From Sphingobacterium sp. SGR-19 (GTDB lineage: Bacteria > Bacteroidota > Bacteroidia > Sphingobacteriales > Sphingobacteriaceae), in the NCBI RefSeq assembly GCF_011043555.1, contig NZ_JAAKGS010000010.1, forward strand, positions 62,001-126,000: DNA of 64,000 bases, in the 5' to 3' direction. This document shows positions 16,931 to 24,811 of the stretch, one piece after another. The notes beneath the pieces are model-generated. The model worked only from the letters and a program-made list of their open reading frames with translations, searched no databases and was not told the DNA's origin. The position numbers were made by a program, and so were the translations under genes. Numbering within the stretch: the stretch's first letter is position 1; each line of letters opens with the position of its first letter.

Positions 16931-18394
16931 CTAGATATTTCTAAGGTATCCTTGAAAATTATCTTGAAACTGGAGTCCACTGCCTACCCTATATTTACTT
17001 AGTTTATTGTATAAAGTCAATCCCCAGAGCACGAATTCACTCAGAAAATATATATCTTCCGGTTTTGTCTCTGGTTGGTATTGCTGTATCAATTTACGAA
17101 TAGGTTCCGCCTGATCCAATGCCTGCCGATAATCTGCATCCGTGAGTTCATCCGGCAATTCGATACCATCCGAATCCGAAAACCACCGTACAATTTCATC
17201 GTATGGATATCGTTCGTTTTCCTTTTCAAGTTTCTCTATCTTCGGGAATAATGTGGAAAACAACGTCTTTATGGCACCTTCAATCAGCTGTACGGCTACC
17301 AACGCCGCTCCCTCCTGCTCACCTTCGTACACTAACTCGACTTTTCCGGTAATGGCCGGCACGATACCCATAAAATCGCTGAACCGAACCGTCGTCGACG
17401 CTTCTCCATTTCGCAACATACGCAGTTCTGCTGTACTCAGCAGGTTCTGAAATGCTGTGATGCTCATGCGCGCACTGACGCCACTTTTCGTATCGATATA
17501 TTCGCTATTCCGGGCTTCGAAACTGATCTGCTCCAAGATTTCACGCGCTAATTCTGGTACATAGATCTGTTCTTTTTGTCCAGCTTCCAGATCCGCTTCC
17601 TGTGCCGTAATTGTTTTGGCCACCGCTACCGACGTAGGGTAATGTGTCAAAATCTGCGATCCTATGCGGTCTTTCAATGGGGTTACGATACTTCCCCGAT
17701 TGGTGTAGTCCTCCGGATTGGCTGTAAATACAAACTGTACATCCAAAGGCAGGCGTAATTTGAATCCTCGTATTTGTATATCGCCTTCTTGCAATATATT
17801 GAAGAGCGCCACTTGAATTCTGGCTTGCAGATCTGGAAGCTCGTTGATTACAAATATGGAGCGGTTGGCCCGAGGTATCATTCCAAAATGGATCACGCGA
17901 TCGTCGGCATAGCTCAGCCGCAGATTTGCCGCTTTGATAGGGTCAACATCACCGATCAGGTCGGCTACGGTTACATCCGGGGTCGCCAGCTTCTCCGCGA
18001 AACGCTCGCTCCTATGAAGCCAGCCAATGGGTGTATCATCCCCTTTTTCACGCAGCAATTCAACAGCATAGCGCGATATGGGATGATGTGGATCATCGTT
18101 GATTTCCGATCCATCCACAACGGGGATATATTCATCCAACAAATTGACCATTAGCCTCGCCAATCGGGTCTTCGCCTGACCACGCAGTCCCAGCAAATTA
18201 ATATTGTGTTTGGAAAGAATAGCCCGTTCCAATTCTGGGATAACAGTATCTTCATAGCCGTGAACGCCTTCAAAAACAGTTTCGCCCTGACGTATCTTCG
18301 CTACCAGATTCTGACGTAGTTCTTCTTTTATCGTTTTCGGTGTATAACCTGCGTTTTTTAACTCTCCAAAAGTTCTAATATTCGTGTAATCCAT
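16931..18394 (-). CDS. MoxR/ChlI-like AAA+ ATPase paired with a VWA protein
   Basis: A 487-residue AAA+ protein related to the magnesium chelatase ATPase subunit and MoxR proteins. The P-loop reads GLRGQAKTR (about 73-81), with Ala where most AAA+ proteins have Gly, and the Walker B strand reads IFVINELPDL, with Asn before the Glu. TANPEDYTNRG is the sensor 1 region and PLKDRIGSQI holds the arginine finger. I recall the NELPDL form from actinobacterial and Bacteroidota members, so this may be normal for the subgroup. These ATPases usually act with a VWA-domain partner on metal insertion or complex assembly; here the partner is encoded immediately upstream. Confidence 0.88.
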   Translation of the reverse strand: MDYTNIRTFGELKNAGYTPKTIKEELRQNLVAKIRQGETVFEGVHGYEDTVIPELERAILSKHNINLLGLRGQAKTRLARLMVNLLDEYIPVVDGSEINDDPHHPISRYAVELLREKGDDTPIGWLHRSERFAEKLATPDVTVADLIGDVDPIKAANLRLSYADDRVIHFGMIPRANRSIFVINELPDLQARIQVALFNILQEGDIQIRGFKLRLPLDVQFVFTANPEDYTNRGSIVTPLKDRIGSQILTHYPTSVAVAKTITAQEADLEAGQKEQIYVPELAREILEQISFEARNSEYIDTKSGVSARMSITAFQNLLSTAELRMLRNGEASTTVRFSDFMGIVPAITGKVELVYEGEQEGAALVAVQLIEGAIKTLFSTLFPKIEKLEKENERYPYDEIVRWFSDSDGIELPDELTDADYRQALDQAEPIRKLIQQYQPETKPEDIYFLSEFVLWGLTLYNKLSKYRVGSGLQFQDNFQGYLRNI

Positions 18395-18410
18395 ATCTTC
18401 TTTTTAAAGA

Positions 18411-18424
18411 CGCGCACGAGCGCG
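18411..18424 (-). repeat. GC-rich hairpin in the VWA-ATPase intercistronic gap
   Basis: CGCGC (18411-18415) and GCGCG (18420-18424) pair around a 4-base loop, within the 67 bases between the VWA stop and the ATPase start. In an otherwise AT-rich gap it could be an mRNA processing or attenuation element. A purine-rich stretch before the ATG at 18394 may act as ribosome binding site. No T-tract follows, so it is not a clear terminator. Confidence 0.35.
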
Positions 18425-18461
18425 CGAAAAATCGTTATTCTAAATGTCCTTAAACCAATGT

Positions 18462-19583
18462 TTACCGGATTCTCTTTTTGCGATTTTCTTCATAATCTTC
18501 GAAAATCATTTCACCTAGGTCTCCCAATCCGGTATAGTAGGCTTTACCCCGGTTCGACGCAGTAAATTCATCAACAAACTCCTGCAAGTAAGGATCAGCG
18601 GTAATCATAAATGTAGTGATAGGTATCCCCAGCTTTCGCGCCTGTGCCGCCACGCTGTAGCATTTGTTGGTAATGAAAGGATCCAAGCCCATGGGATTCT
18701 TATAGTACGTACCGTCGGGCATATTCAAGCAGCTGGGTTTACCATCCGTAATCATAAATATTTGTTTATTGGCATGTCTCTTCCGCCTGAGTAAATCCAT
18801 AGCTAGCTGTACGCCGGCGACGGTGTTGGTATGGAATGGACCGACTTGCAGATACGGCAAATCTTTGATCGCAATAGGCCAGGCGTCGTTGCCAAAGACA
18901 ATAACATCTAGTGAATCTTTAGGATAGCGCGTAAGGATAAGCTCTGATAAAGCCATGGCTACTTTCTTTGCCGGCGTAATACGGTCTTCCCCATATAAAA
19001 TCATACTGTGGCTGATATCAATCATCAGCACCGTACTCATCTGTGATTTGAACTGCGTATCCTCTACAACTAGATCATTCTCCGACAGACTGAAATCCCC
19101 TATTCCATGATTGATCTGCGCATTTTTCAAACTCTCAGTCATGGATATTTTTTCTAAACTATCCCCGTATTGATAGTCCCGAAAATCTCCGGTATTCTCA
19201 TCACTACGCCCTTGGTAACTGGTTTTATGATTCCCAGACTTACCTTTGCGCATCTTGCCAAAAATCTGATCCAATGCATTCTGTCGGAGGGCTTTTTCCA
19301 TCTTCGAAGTGAGGCCGGCACCCGCTTTCCCACCGAAACCGATACGTTCTACAATATATCCCTTGTTCTTCAAATCCTCCACAAAATCATCTATGGTATA
19401 TTCTGGGGTGGTCAATTTGAACTCTTTATCCAGTTCCCGCAACCAGTCGATGGCTTCGTCAAAATCACCGGAAGTATGGGTGATAAGCTCCTTGAAAATA
19501 TCAAATAACTTATCAAAAGGCGTCTGAAAGGGTTCCTCGTATTGCCTAAACACAAAACCTTTGTTTCTCTCCGCTTTCTTCAT
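18462..19583 (-). CDS. VWA-domain protein (MIDAS-containing partner of the AAA+ ATPase)
   Basis: A 373-residue cytoplasmic protein without signal peptide. The C-terminal half is a von Willebrand A domain: MIDAS motif DISHS (about 195), the Thr loop near GPFHTNTVAG, and the Asp loop FMITDGKPS. The N-terminal half is helical and charged, with a KGYIVERIGFGGKAGAG segment. In the known pairs (magnesium chelatase ChlI/ChlD, MoxR/VWA), the ATPase drives remodelling while the VWA protein binds the metal-dependent client. It is the first gene of the five-gene minus-strand run and its promoter should lie in 19584-19645. Confidence 0.9.
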   Translation of the reverse strand: MKKAERNKGFVFRQYEEPFQTPFDKLFDIFKELITHTSGDFDEAIDWLRELDKEFKLTTPEYTIDDFVEDLKNKGYIVERIGFGGKAGAGLTSKMEKALRQNALDQIFGKMRKGKSGNHKTSYQGRSDENTGDFRDYQYGDSLEKISMTESLKNAQINHGIGDFSLSENDLVVEDTQFKSQMSTVLMIDISHSMILYGEDRITPAKKVAMALSELILTRYPKDSLDVIVFGNDAWPIAIKDLPYLQVGPFHTNTVAGVQLAMDLLRRKRHANKQIFMITDGKPSCLNMPDGTYYKNPMGLDPFITNKCYSVAAQARKLGIPITTFMITADPYLQEFVDEFTASNRGKAYYTGLGDLGEMIFEDYEENRKKRIR

Positions 19584-19645
19584 ACCATAAATTTACGATA
19601 TAATTATCGTTGTCACGTCTTTAAAAAGTAAGAATATGAAACTTA

Positions 19646-21325
19646 TCAAATGTTGTCACCCTGAAATTCATCCATAAAAAAGAAAAATGTAGAACCTCTT
19701 TCTTTTTCGCTTTCGACATGAATCGTCGAGCCGTGTTCTTGGAGGATTTTGGAAACGAGAAAAAGACCGATCCCAAATCCGGATATATTTTTACTAGCCT
19801 CATCATTCGCCCTGTAGAAGCGCTGGAATAATTTCCGCTGCTCAGCCTTACTGATACCGATTCCTTGATCTTGGACAAAAAGCTTTAGCTTTCCGTTGTT
19901 CCTTTCAAATCCCACTATTACCTCGCCACCGGCCGGTGAGTATTTTGTAGCGTTACTGACTAAATTGCTCAATACTTGTCCAATTTTGTCGCGATCGGCT
20001 TTGACTTTTACAAACGGATCGCCTATCACTTTTATAGTGTGCCGGACATCGAGTAAAGCAGCATCCTCCACAATCTCGTTTATCAGTGTAGAGAGTTCGA
20101 ATGTATCCATACGGAGATGGATCTTTCCTTCTTCTAACTGTGTTAGGCTTAAAAAGTCGCCTATCATCGCGATCAACTTTTTTGTTTGTACCTCGATTTT
20201 TTCCACCGTTTTTAATGCGACTGTGCGACTATTTCTGAAGTTTTTGGCCGTCACTTGTGCGTACAAAAGAATCGAAGTTAACGGCGTTTTAAGTTCATGG
20301 CTTACTATCGATATAAAATCGTTTTTACGACGTTCTTCTTGTTTTTTGTCGGTGATGTCTCGAACAATCTTGGATATGCCTATAATATCTCCTCTTTTAT
20401 TCCGTATAGGAGAGACGGTTAACGATACATCTAGCAAATTACCGCTACTTGTAAGGCGTCTGGTTTCAAAATGCTCTACAGTTTCTCCTTTTCGTAGCTT
20501 GTTTAAGATATAGTTTTCCTCGTCCAGCCTATCTTCGGGAATTATTTTTATTATAGAATTTCCGATCATTTCCTCTGCCGTGTATCCGAACATGTGTTCG
20601 GCCGCTGTGTTCCAAGTCATCACATCGCCATGCAACGACTTACTGATAATGGCATCGTAAGAGGTCTTCACGATGGCTGCTAACTGTGCTCCTTTTTCTT
20701 CCTCTCCTTTTGTGTCAGTAATGTCCGCGACTGTACCTACCGCCCGATAAGGTGTCTGATATGCGTCGAAGTAAATCGCCCCATAAAATTTTATATGCCT
20801 CTGCTGGTTATCATCGACATTCCGGATGGCACATTCAAACTCAAAACGGTGATGGTTCTCATTGTTACTGCATTGCTGCACCAGCTGTTCTAAATCTGTA
20901 ATATCTTCAGGAGAACAACGCTCCAAGATATCTCCTATGTAAAAACGGTTCTCCTTAACACCTAGCGTTCTTTTAGCGTCCTCGCAAAGGTGAATACATT
21001 TTTCGTCGAATTTCCAGTCCCAAATACCGAGCTTGGCGGCGGTTACGGCCAGTCTCAGCCGTTCTGAACTTTTTTCTAAAAGTGTAAATTGATCGCTTTT
21101 CTCTTTTTTATGATGCTCTGTTACTGCCGTATCTTCGGTGACACATTCCGTATGCTTTAGTCTTGCTTTTATAAAACTCGTCCAGCCGGCCACCTTGTTC
21201 CGAAGGTATCGGTTTTGTTCCTCAATCTCGCGCGATCTTCCTATGGATTCTTTATCTCCTTCCATGAATATAAAACAAGGTTGCGACCTGAAAAGTTTTA
21301 CACAGGCTTCTCTCCATCCCTCCAT
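19646..21325 (-). CDS. Soluble PAS-domain sensor histidine kinase
   Basis: A 559-residue kinase with no transmembrane helix. After a short polar N-terminus lie two PAS domains (about 86-205 and 212-327, the second with MTWNTAAEHMFGYTAEEMIG and followed by a PAC segment RDITDKKQEER), then HisKA with His at about 343 (SIVSHELKTPL) and an ATPase domain (NLVSNATKYSPAG, DQGIGIS, GFGIGLFLVSKI). Two PAS domains and no membrane segment suggest a cytoplasmic cue such as redox or a small ligand. It lies 83 bases downstream of a receiver-only regulator in the same direction. An internal ATG at 21265 is an alternative start. Confidence 0.93.
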   Translation of the reverse strand: MEGWREACVKLFRSQPCFIFMEGDKESIGRSREIEEQNRYLRNKVAGWTSFIKARLKHTECVTEDTAVTEHHKKEKSDQFTLLEKSSERLRLAVTAAKLGIWDWKFDEKCIHLCEDAKRTLGVKENRFYIGDILERCSPEDITDLEQLVQQCSNNENHHRFEFECAIRNVDDNQQRHIKFYGAIYFDAYQTPYRAVGTVADITDTKGEEEKGAQLAAIVKTSYDAIISKSLHGDVMTWNTAAEHMFGYTAEEMIGNSIIKIIPEDRLDEENYILNKLRKGETVEHFETRRLTSSGNLLDVSLTVSPIRNKRGDIIGISKIVRDITDKKQEERRKNDFISIVSHELKTPLTSILLYAQVTAKNFRNSRTVALKTVEKIEVQTKKLIAMIGDFLSLTQLEEGKIHLRMDTFELSTLINEIVEDAALLDVRHTIKVIGDPFVKVKADRDKIGQVLSNLVSNATKYSPAGGEVIVGFERNNGKLKLFVQDQGIGISKAEQRKLFQRFYRANDEASKNISGFGIGLFLVSKILQEHGSTIHVESEKERGSTFFFFMDEFQGDNI

Positions 21326-21408
21326 ATTGTCGAATTGAGGAAGGTTTAGTCCCTGGGTTCTTCGACCAATAGGTTTTGAAACATCTTAATCATTTGCTAG
21401 CCATACCG

Positions 21409-21765
21409 CTAGCTATCTTGAACCAATGATAATATCGCTTCCATATCGAATGGTTTGGGGAGAAACACATCAGCTCCTGCGTCCTTAGCAATTTCCTCGC
21501 CGTCGTAGCTAGCGGATATGCATATAATATACATATCTTGCAGGTCATCATTATTACGCGCTTCACGCATCAACTGATGTCCACTGACTTCAGGCATCCA
21601 CAGATCCACAATCAAGATATCAGGTTTTTCCCTGATTATTCTTTCAAATGCATGTGCACTACGTTGTTCCGCAATTATTTCTGCATCGGCAGACTCTAAT
21701 ATCAATTTTAATACCTCTAAAATCCCACTATCGTCATCACAAATAAAAACTTTCTTCTTGTACAT
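21409..21765 (-). CDS. Single-domain response regulator (receiver only)
   Basis: A 118-residue stand-alone receiver: acidic pocket CDDDSG (about 9-14), phosphate-accepting Asp54 in LIVDLWMPEVSG, and LPKPFD with the conserved Lys near 105. There is no output domain, so it works by protein contact or passes phosphate on. The kinase gene follows 83 bases downstream, so the two form a likely pair. Confidence 0.93.
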   Translation of the reverse strand: MYKKKVFICDDDSGILEVLKLILESADAEIIAEQRSAHAFERIIREKPDILIVDLWMPEVSGHQLMREARNNDDLQDMYIICISASYDGEEIAKDAGADVFLPKPFDMEAILSLVQDS

Positions 21766-21780
21766 TACTCTTTTGTTAAC

Positions 21781-21827
21781 GGCAATTGTTTAACCAATAT
21801 CTAGGAAATCAGCAGTCGACAATTGCC
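21781..21827. repeat. Inverted repeat upstream of the receiver gene
   Basis: GGCAATTGT at 21781-21789 and its complement ACAATTGCC at 21819-21827 are perfect 9-base arms, 29 bases apart, beginning 16 bases before the ATG of the receiver gene. This could be a paired operator or a weak leader hairpin. The rest of the gap to 22041 shows no gene I can support; a 76-codon plus-strand frame at 21786-22016 is probably chance. Confidence 0.3.
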
Positions 21828-22041
21828 AAACTTAACTCGATTCTAAAAACTCTGGCAAGTGAACGAACGAAAATTCTAAATAGTTGTACCAATATATCAA
21901 GACGCGTATTAATCTTGAAGAGCACGTATCTTTTCCACGCGCTGTCAACGTTAACTAACATGTGGTGTATCGGCGTAAACGACGAAATAAGCAATTTTTC
22001 GGCACTACTATTGTAAGTACTATGAACAAAACCAGATACAG

Positions 22042-22458
22042 ATGAAATATTTTATATTATGTGCTATCGCACTAGTTTCGTGTATGGGTAGCGGGAACCG
22101 GAAAGGCGACGAAACATCCTATTGTTTTATTCGAACGGACGGCACTGACCAACAGGACACAACGACGGTTAGATTCACGATAGGCGCCGATAAGCTGGAA
22201 GGCGAAATGAATTGGATACCGAAAGAGAAAGACAGTCGTAAAGGCGTGTTAGTTGGAACCATCGCCGGCGACGAAATTACGGCAATATGGCGCTATATGC
22301 AAGAAGGCATGGAAGATTCGATAGAGGTAGCGTTTAAGTTTTCGCCCAATCAATTAGCCCAAAAGCCACTAAAGGTTAATACCAATACCGGTGTACAGGA
22401 GACTGATGATGATGCAGATTACACCTTGATATACACACCTGTTGGTTGTGACGATTAG
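22042..22458 (+). CDS. Small lipoprotein of unknown function
   Basis: A 138-residue protein with a short lipoprotein signal (MKYFILCAIALVSC; lipobox ending in Cys14) and an acidic, beta-rich mature part: VRFTIGADKLEGEMNWIPKE, KGVLVGTIAGDEITAIWRYM, DSIEVAFKF. It should be anchored to the outer or inner membrane facing the periplasm. I do not know a named family. Its end converges on the receiver/NlpE-like gene (47 bases apart), which also encodes a lipoprotein domain. Confidence 0.7.
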   Translation: MKYFILCAIALVSCMGSGNRKGDETSYCFIRTDGTDQQDTTTVRFTIGADKLEGEMNWIPKEKDSRKGVLVGTIAGDEITAIWRYMQEGMEDSIEVAFKFSPNQLAQKPLKVNTNTGVQETDDDADYTLIYTPVGCDD

Positions 22459-22504
22459 TAGGATTAAAACTGATTTCCGCAATTAATAACTTGGAGTAAA
22501 AACG

Positions 22505-23392
22505 TCACTCTTTTTTAGTATAAACGTATCGGTGTGCATCTTTACCCTCGATTATCTCGTCGTCTTTGTCTAATTGGAAGAGCTTATCCTCTCCTATTTG
22601 CAACTTTAAATCAGTGTCCGTACCTCTAAGATGGATAATCGATGCATTTTCAATCAATTTATAACGGCCGTTATCTTCTAGTTTTTCGTTTTTCCCCAGA
22701 TATTCACTGCGCATTCGAAACGTTTGGTCGTTGTTGATAACGATGGTCTGATGGATACTCTCGCAATCCTCACAAGGAAGCGTAGCTTCATAAGTACCTT
22801 CAAACTCAGATGGATTTACGGACACATCCGTTGTGGACTCATCATTTTGTGCAGCAGAATTCCCTGCCTGTCCCTGTTGTTCTGTAGGCGTACCTGTAGC
22901 ACCCTCCTGACCATTATCTCGAGATTCCGATAAGTCAACGCAGGAGGTGAACAGAAAACATAGGAAAAGAAGATAGGCTATCCCTGTTCTTAACTGTTTT
23001 TTTGATAACATGACCATCAGCACTGCCTTTGAAATAGCAGATAATAATGTTTGTACAGAACAATATTTAGAAACAAGAAATTGCCGCAGCGTCACGCCCC
23101 GCTCCCTGTCCCGGCTTTTTTCGCAATCGTCGCAGATCAGCAAAAAACTACTTTCGGGAAAAATAAGTTTTAAATCTTCTAAACCAAACGGCGACTGGTT
23201 GTGCGCTCCTTCGTAATCAACCAGGAGAATGTCCGGCTGACCGTATTGTGTTTGACACGTCTTCACGTCCTCACTCAACAACGTATCCCATAAAATCGTT
23301 ATATTGGAAGTACCCTCCTGCTCCAACAATAATCTATATGCAACCCGCAACCGCCTATTATTGCTTACGATGCCTACTGTTATCCTGTTCAT
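22505..23392 (-). CDS. Unusual frame: degenerate receiver domain joined to an NlpE-type lipoprotein
   Basis: One open frame of 295 codons with two unlike halves. Residues 1-125 look like a receiver of the LuxR/NarL type (VGIVSNNRRLRVAYRLLLEQ, ILLVDYEG with Asp59 at the phosphorylation place, Lys109) but lack the usual acidic pair and any output domain. Residues 128-295 start MLSKKQLRTG, run through a hydrophobic segment to the lipobox FTSC (Cys about 151), a Gln/Gly/Thr linker and an NlpE domain (PF04170) with LPCEDCESI. Inner ATGs at 23017 and 23011 would produce a normal exported lipoprotein, so it may be two genes in one frame, or a fusion. NlpE senses envelope stress in enterobacteria. 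It follows the two cytidylyltransferase genes by 43 bases. Confidence 0.75.
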   Translation of the reverse strand: MNRITVGIVSNNRRLRVAYRLLLEQEGTSNITILWDTLLSEDVKTCQTQYGQPDILLVDYEGAHNQSPFGLEDLKLIFPESSFLLICDDCEKSRDRERGVTLRQFLVSKYCSVQTLLSAISKAVLMVMLSKKQLRTGIAYLLFLCFLFTSCVDLSESRDNGQEGATGTPTEQQGQAGNSAAQNDESTTDVSVNPSEFEGTYEATLPCEDCESIHQTIVINNDQTFRMRSEYLGKNEKLEDNGRYKLIENASIIHLRGTDTDLKLQIGEDKLFQLDKDDEIIEGKDAHRYVYTKKE

Positions 23393-23435
23393 ATCTCTGT
23401 ATTTAAAAATTTTAGTATTCTTAATTACAGACCAA

Positions 23436-23873
23436 CTAGTTAATTGTTTTAACCAGCTGCTCTTTCGTAAGTTCTTTCTCCGTCACCACCTTTCGTAGCC
23501 TATCACTTGTAAACCGATGCTTACGTTTTGTATAATATAATTCGATCCCCTCTTGTAAACAATAATCTTTTCCCGGAAAATGGGATGGCATACCTTCTAC
23601 AAACCGGATATCGATTGGAAGGGACTGCAACATATCCATTAGTTCTTCGTCCGAACCATATGGGATGATTTCATCTACGTATCGACAACCTTCCAGTTTA
23701 ATGAAACGCTCTACGACGGTTTGTGCCGGATGCGAACTGCTTTCATCTCGCTCCTGGGTATCGGTTTTCAACCCAACAATTAGATGGTCGCAGTGCCGCT
23801 TTGCCTCCTCCAACATGACGAGATGACCTAGATGTAAAAGATCAAATTCGCCAAAAATAATTCCTACCTTCAT
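23436..23873 (-). CDS. Cytidylyltransferase-like protein (TagD/nucleotidyltransferase fold), diverged copy
   Basis: A 145-residue protein of the cytidylyltransferase-like family (PF01467). The opening VGIIFGEFDLLHLGHLVMLEEAK carries the HxGH nucleotide-binding motif (about 15-18), and KHRFTSDRLRK near the end stands where the second substrate motif (ISTTxIxxRI in TagD) is found. A middle segment is RFVEGMPSHFPGKDY, where TagD-like enzymes and the neighbouring paralogue have GDEY, so this copy has probably lost or changed part of the substrate pocket. Family members couple CTP to glycerol 3-phosphate or other phosphates. It lies 48 bases after its paralogue, likely on one mRNA. Confidence 0.85.
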   Translation of the reverse strand: MKVGIIFGEFDLLHLGHLVMLEEAKRHCDHLIVGLKTDTQERDESSSHPAQTVVERFIKLEGCRYVDEIIPYGSDEELMDMLQSLPIDIRFVEGMPSHFPGKDYCLQEGIELYYTKRKHRFTSDRLRKVVTEKELTKEQLVKTIN

Positions 23874-23921
23874 ATTTTTTCTGTTAACGTTTTATTACTT
23901 TCTCTACGCTACTCCAGCGCC

Positions 23922-24404
23922 TTATGCATTTAGCCGATGTAATGGCAACTCGATGTTTTCTTTCAGATGAACAATCGAAACCGATTCCTCATGCTGCTTT
24001 TCTGCTATAATTTTGCGTAACGACGAACTAGAGAACCGATTCTCCCTACGATTAAAATAAAGCTCGATACCTTTTTCTTCACAGTACTTCCGTCCCGTAA
24101 AATTCTTGTCCTTGTACTCGTCCCCCAAAATACGTACGTGGATTTTATAGGAACGAAGTATATCTTCCAAATCCTGTTCCGTAGCATATGGAATGATTTT
24201 ATCGACGTGTTTACAACCTCGCAATTGCATGTACCGCTCAAACACGGTTTGCGTAGGTTTATTTTTTTCCGGACGGTCTAATGTGGGATCAGTCTGCACA
24301 CCGCAGATAAGAAAGTCACACTGTTCTTTAGCGTCTTCAAGCATTTTAATGTGTCCTGCATGTAATAAATCAAAGGCAGAAAAAGTTATTCCTATTTTCA
24401 TCAT
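23922..24404 (-). CDS. Cytidylyltransferase-like protein (glycerol-3-phosphate cytidylyltransferase type)
   Basis: A 160-residue nucleotidyltransferase: IGITFSAFDLLHAGHIKMLEDAK carries HAGH (about 15-18), followed by GVQTDPTLDR, the GCKHVDKIIPYAT segment, ILGDEYKDKNFTGRKYCEE and RFSSSSLRK. These correspond to the TagD-type order of motifs. The best-known reaction of this group is CTP plus glycerol 3-phosphate giving CDP-glycerol, but no CDP-glycerol-using transferase lies nearby. It is the first of three genes on the minus strand; the next is a diverged paralogue. Translation probably starts at the second of two adjacent ATGs. Confidence 0.88.
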   Translation of the reverse strand: MMKIGITFSAFDLLHAGHIKMLEDAKEQCDFLICGVQTDPTLDRPEKNKPTQTVFERYMQLRGCKHVDKIIPYATEQDLEDILRSYKIHVRILGDEYKDKNFTGRKYCEEKGIELYFNRRENRFSSSSLRKIIAEKQHEESVSIVHLKENIELPLHRLNA

Positions 24405-24766
24405 AGTATTTTTTTTATTTTAAAGGTGATGAAGCTATCAGATTTACTGGATCACTGTGTGATCTGAATAAATCATGACGGTTTCATGGTAAATTATTTT
24501 TGTTTTTAGTTTCAATTACATCTATTCAACTTCCTTTTAAGGGCCGATGAAAACTTTATGTAAATAATATTGTCCGGTTATTATTCACATCTCGGTCTCA
24601 CATAGGTATATAGAGAACACTGTAGCGATATTCTCGTTTTGAAAATTTTTATTTTTATTTTTTTATGACCAAACGTTTACTTTCCGGAACGAGATGAAGA
24701 TAACGGCAAAAAAGTAAGAACAAAATCCTCCTCTTCGACGTTCTGTGTACATAGGAGCGAATTACA
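24405..24766. other. Divergent intergenic region with palindrome and one -7 match
   Basis: This 362-base AT-rich gap holds the palindrome at 24450-24464 and a plus-strand TATTTTTG at 24495-24502 that matches TAnnTTTG exactly, without a well-placed -33 TTTG. A possible second start region lies in the T-rich run at 24643-24665. No RNA gene or reading frame is recognisable. The long leader (over 250 bases) between the -7 match and the trehalose start could carry regulation. Confidence 0.4.
24450..24464. promoter_or_regulatory. Candidate palindromic operator between the cytidylyltransferase and trehalose operons
   Basis: GATCACtgtGTGATC is a perfect 6-base palindrome with a 3-base spacer, 46 bases upstream of the minus-strand ATG at 24404. 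The half-site contains TGTGA-like letters, as in Crp/Fnr sites, but the spacing is shorter. It lies in the gap that separates the two divergent operons, so one protein bound here could act on both. Confidence 0.35.
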
Positions 24767-24811
24767 GTGTCTTCTTTATTTCAGGATAATTTTATTTTTA
24801 GCGAAACGATA

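Noticed and set aside
21786-22016. 76-codon plus-strand frame upstream of the small lipoprotein
   Set aside because: Ser/Thr/Asn-rich composition without domain features, crossing an inverted repeat that looks regulatory.
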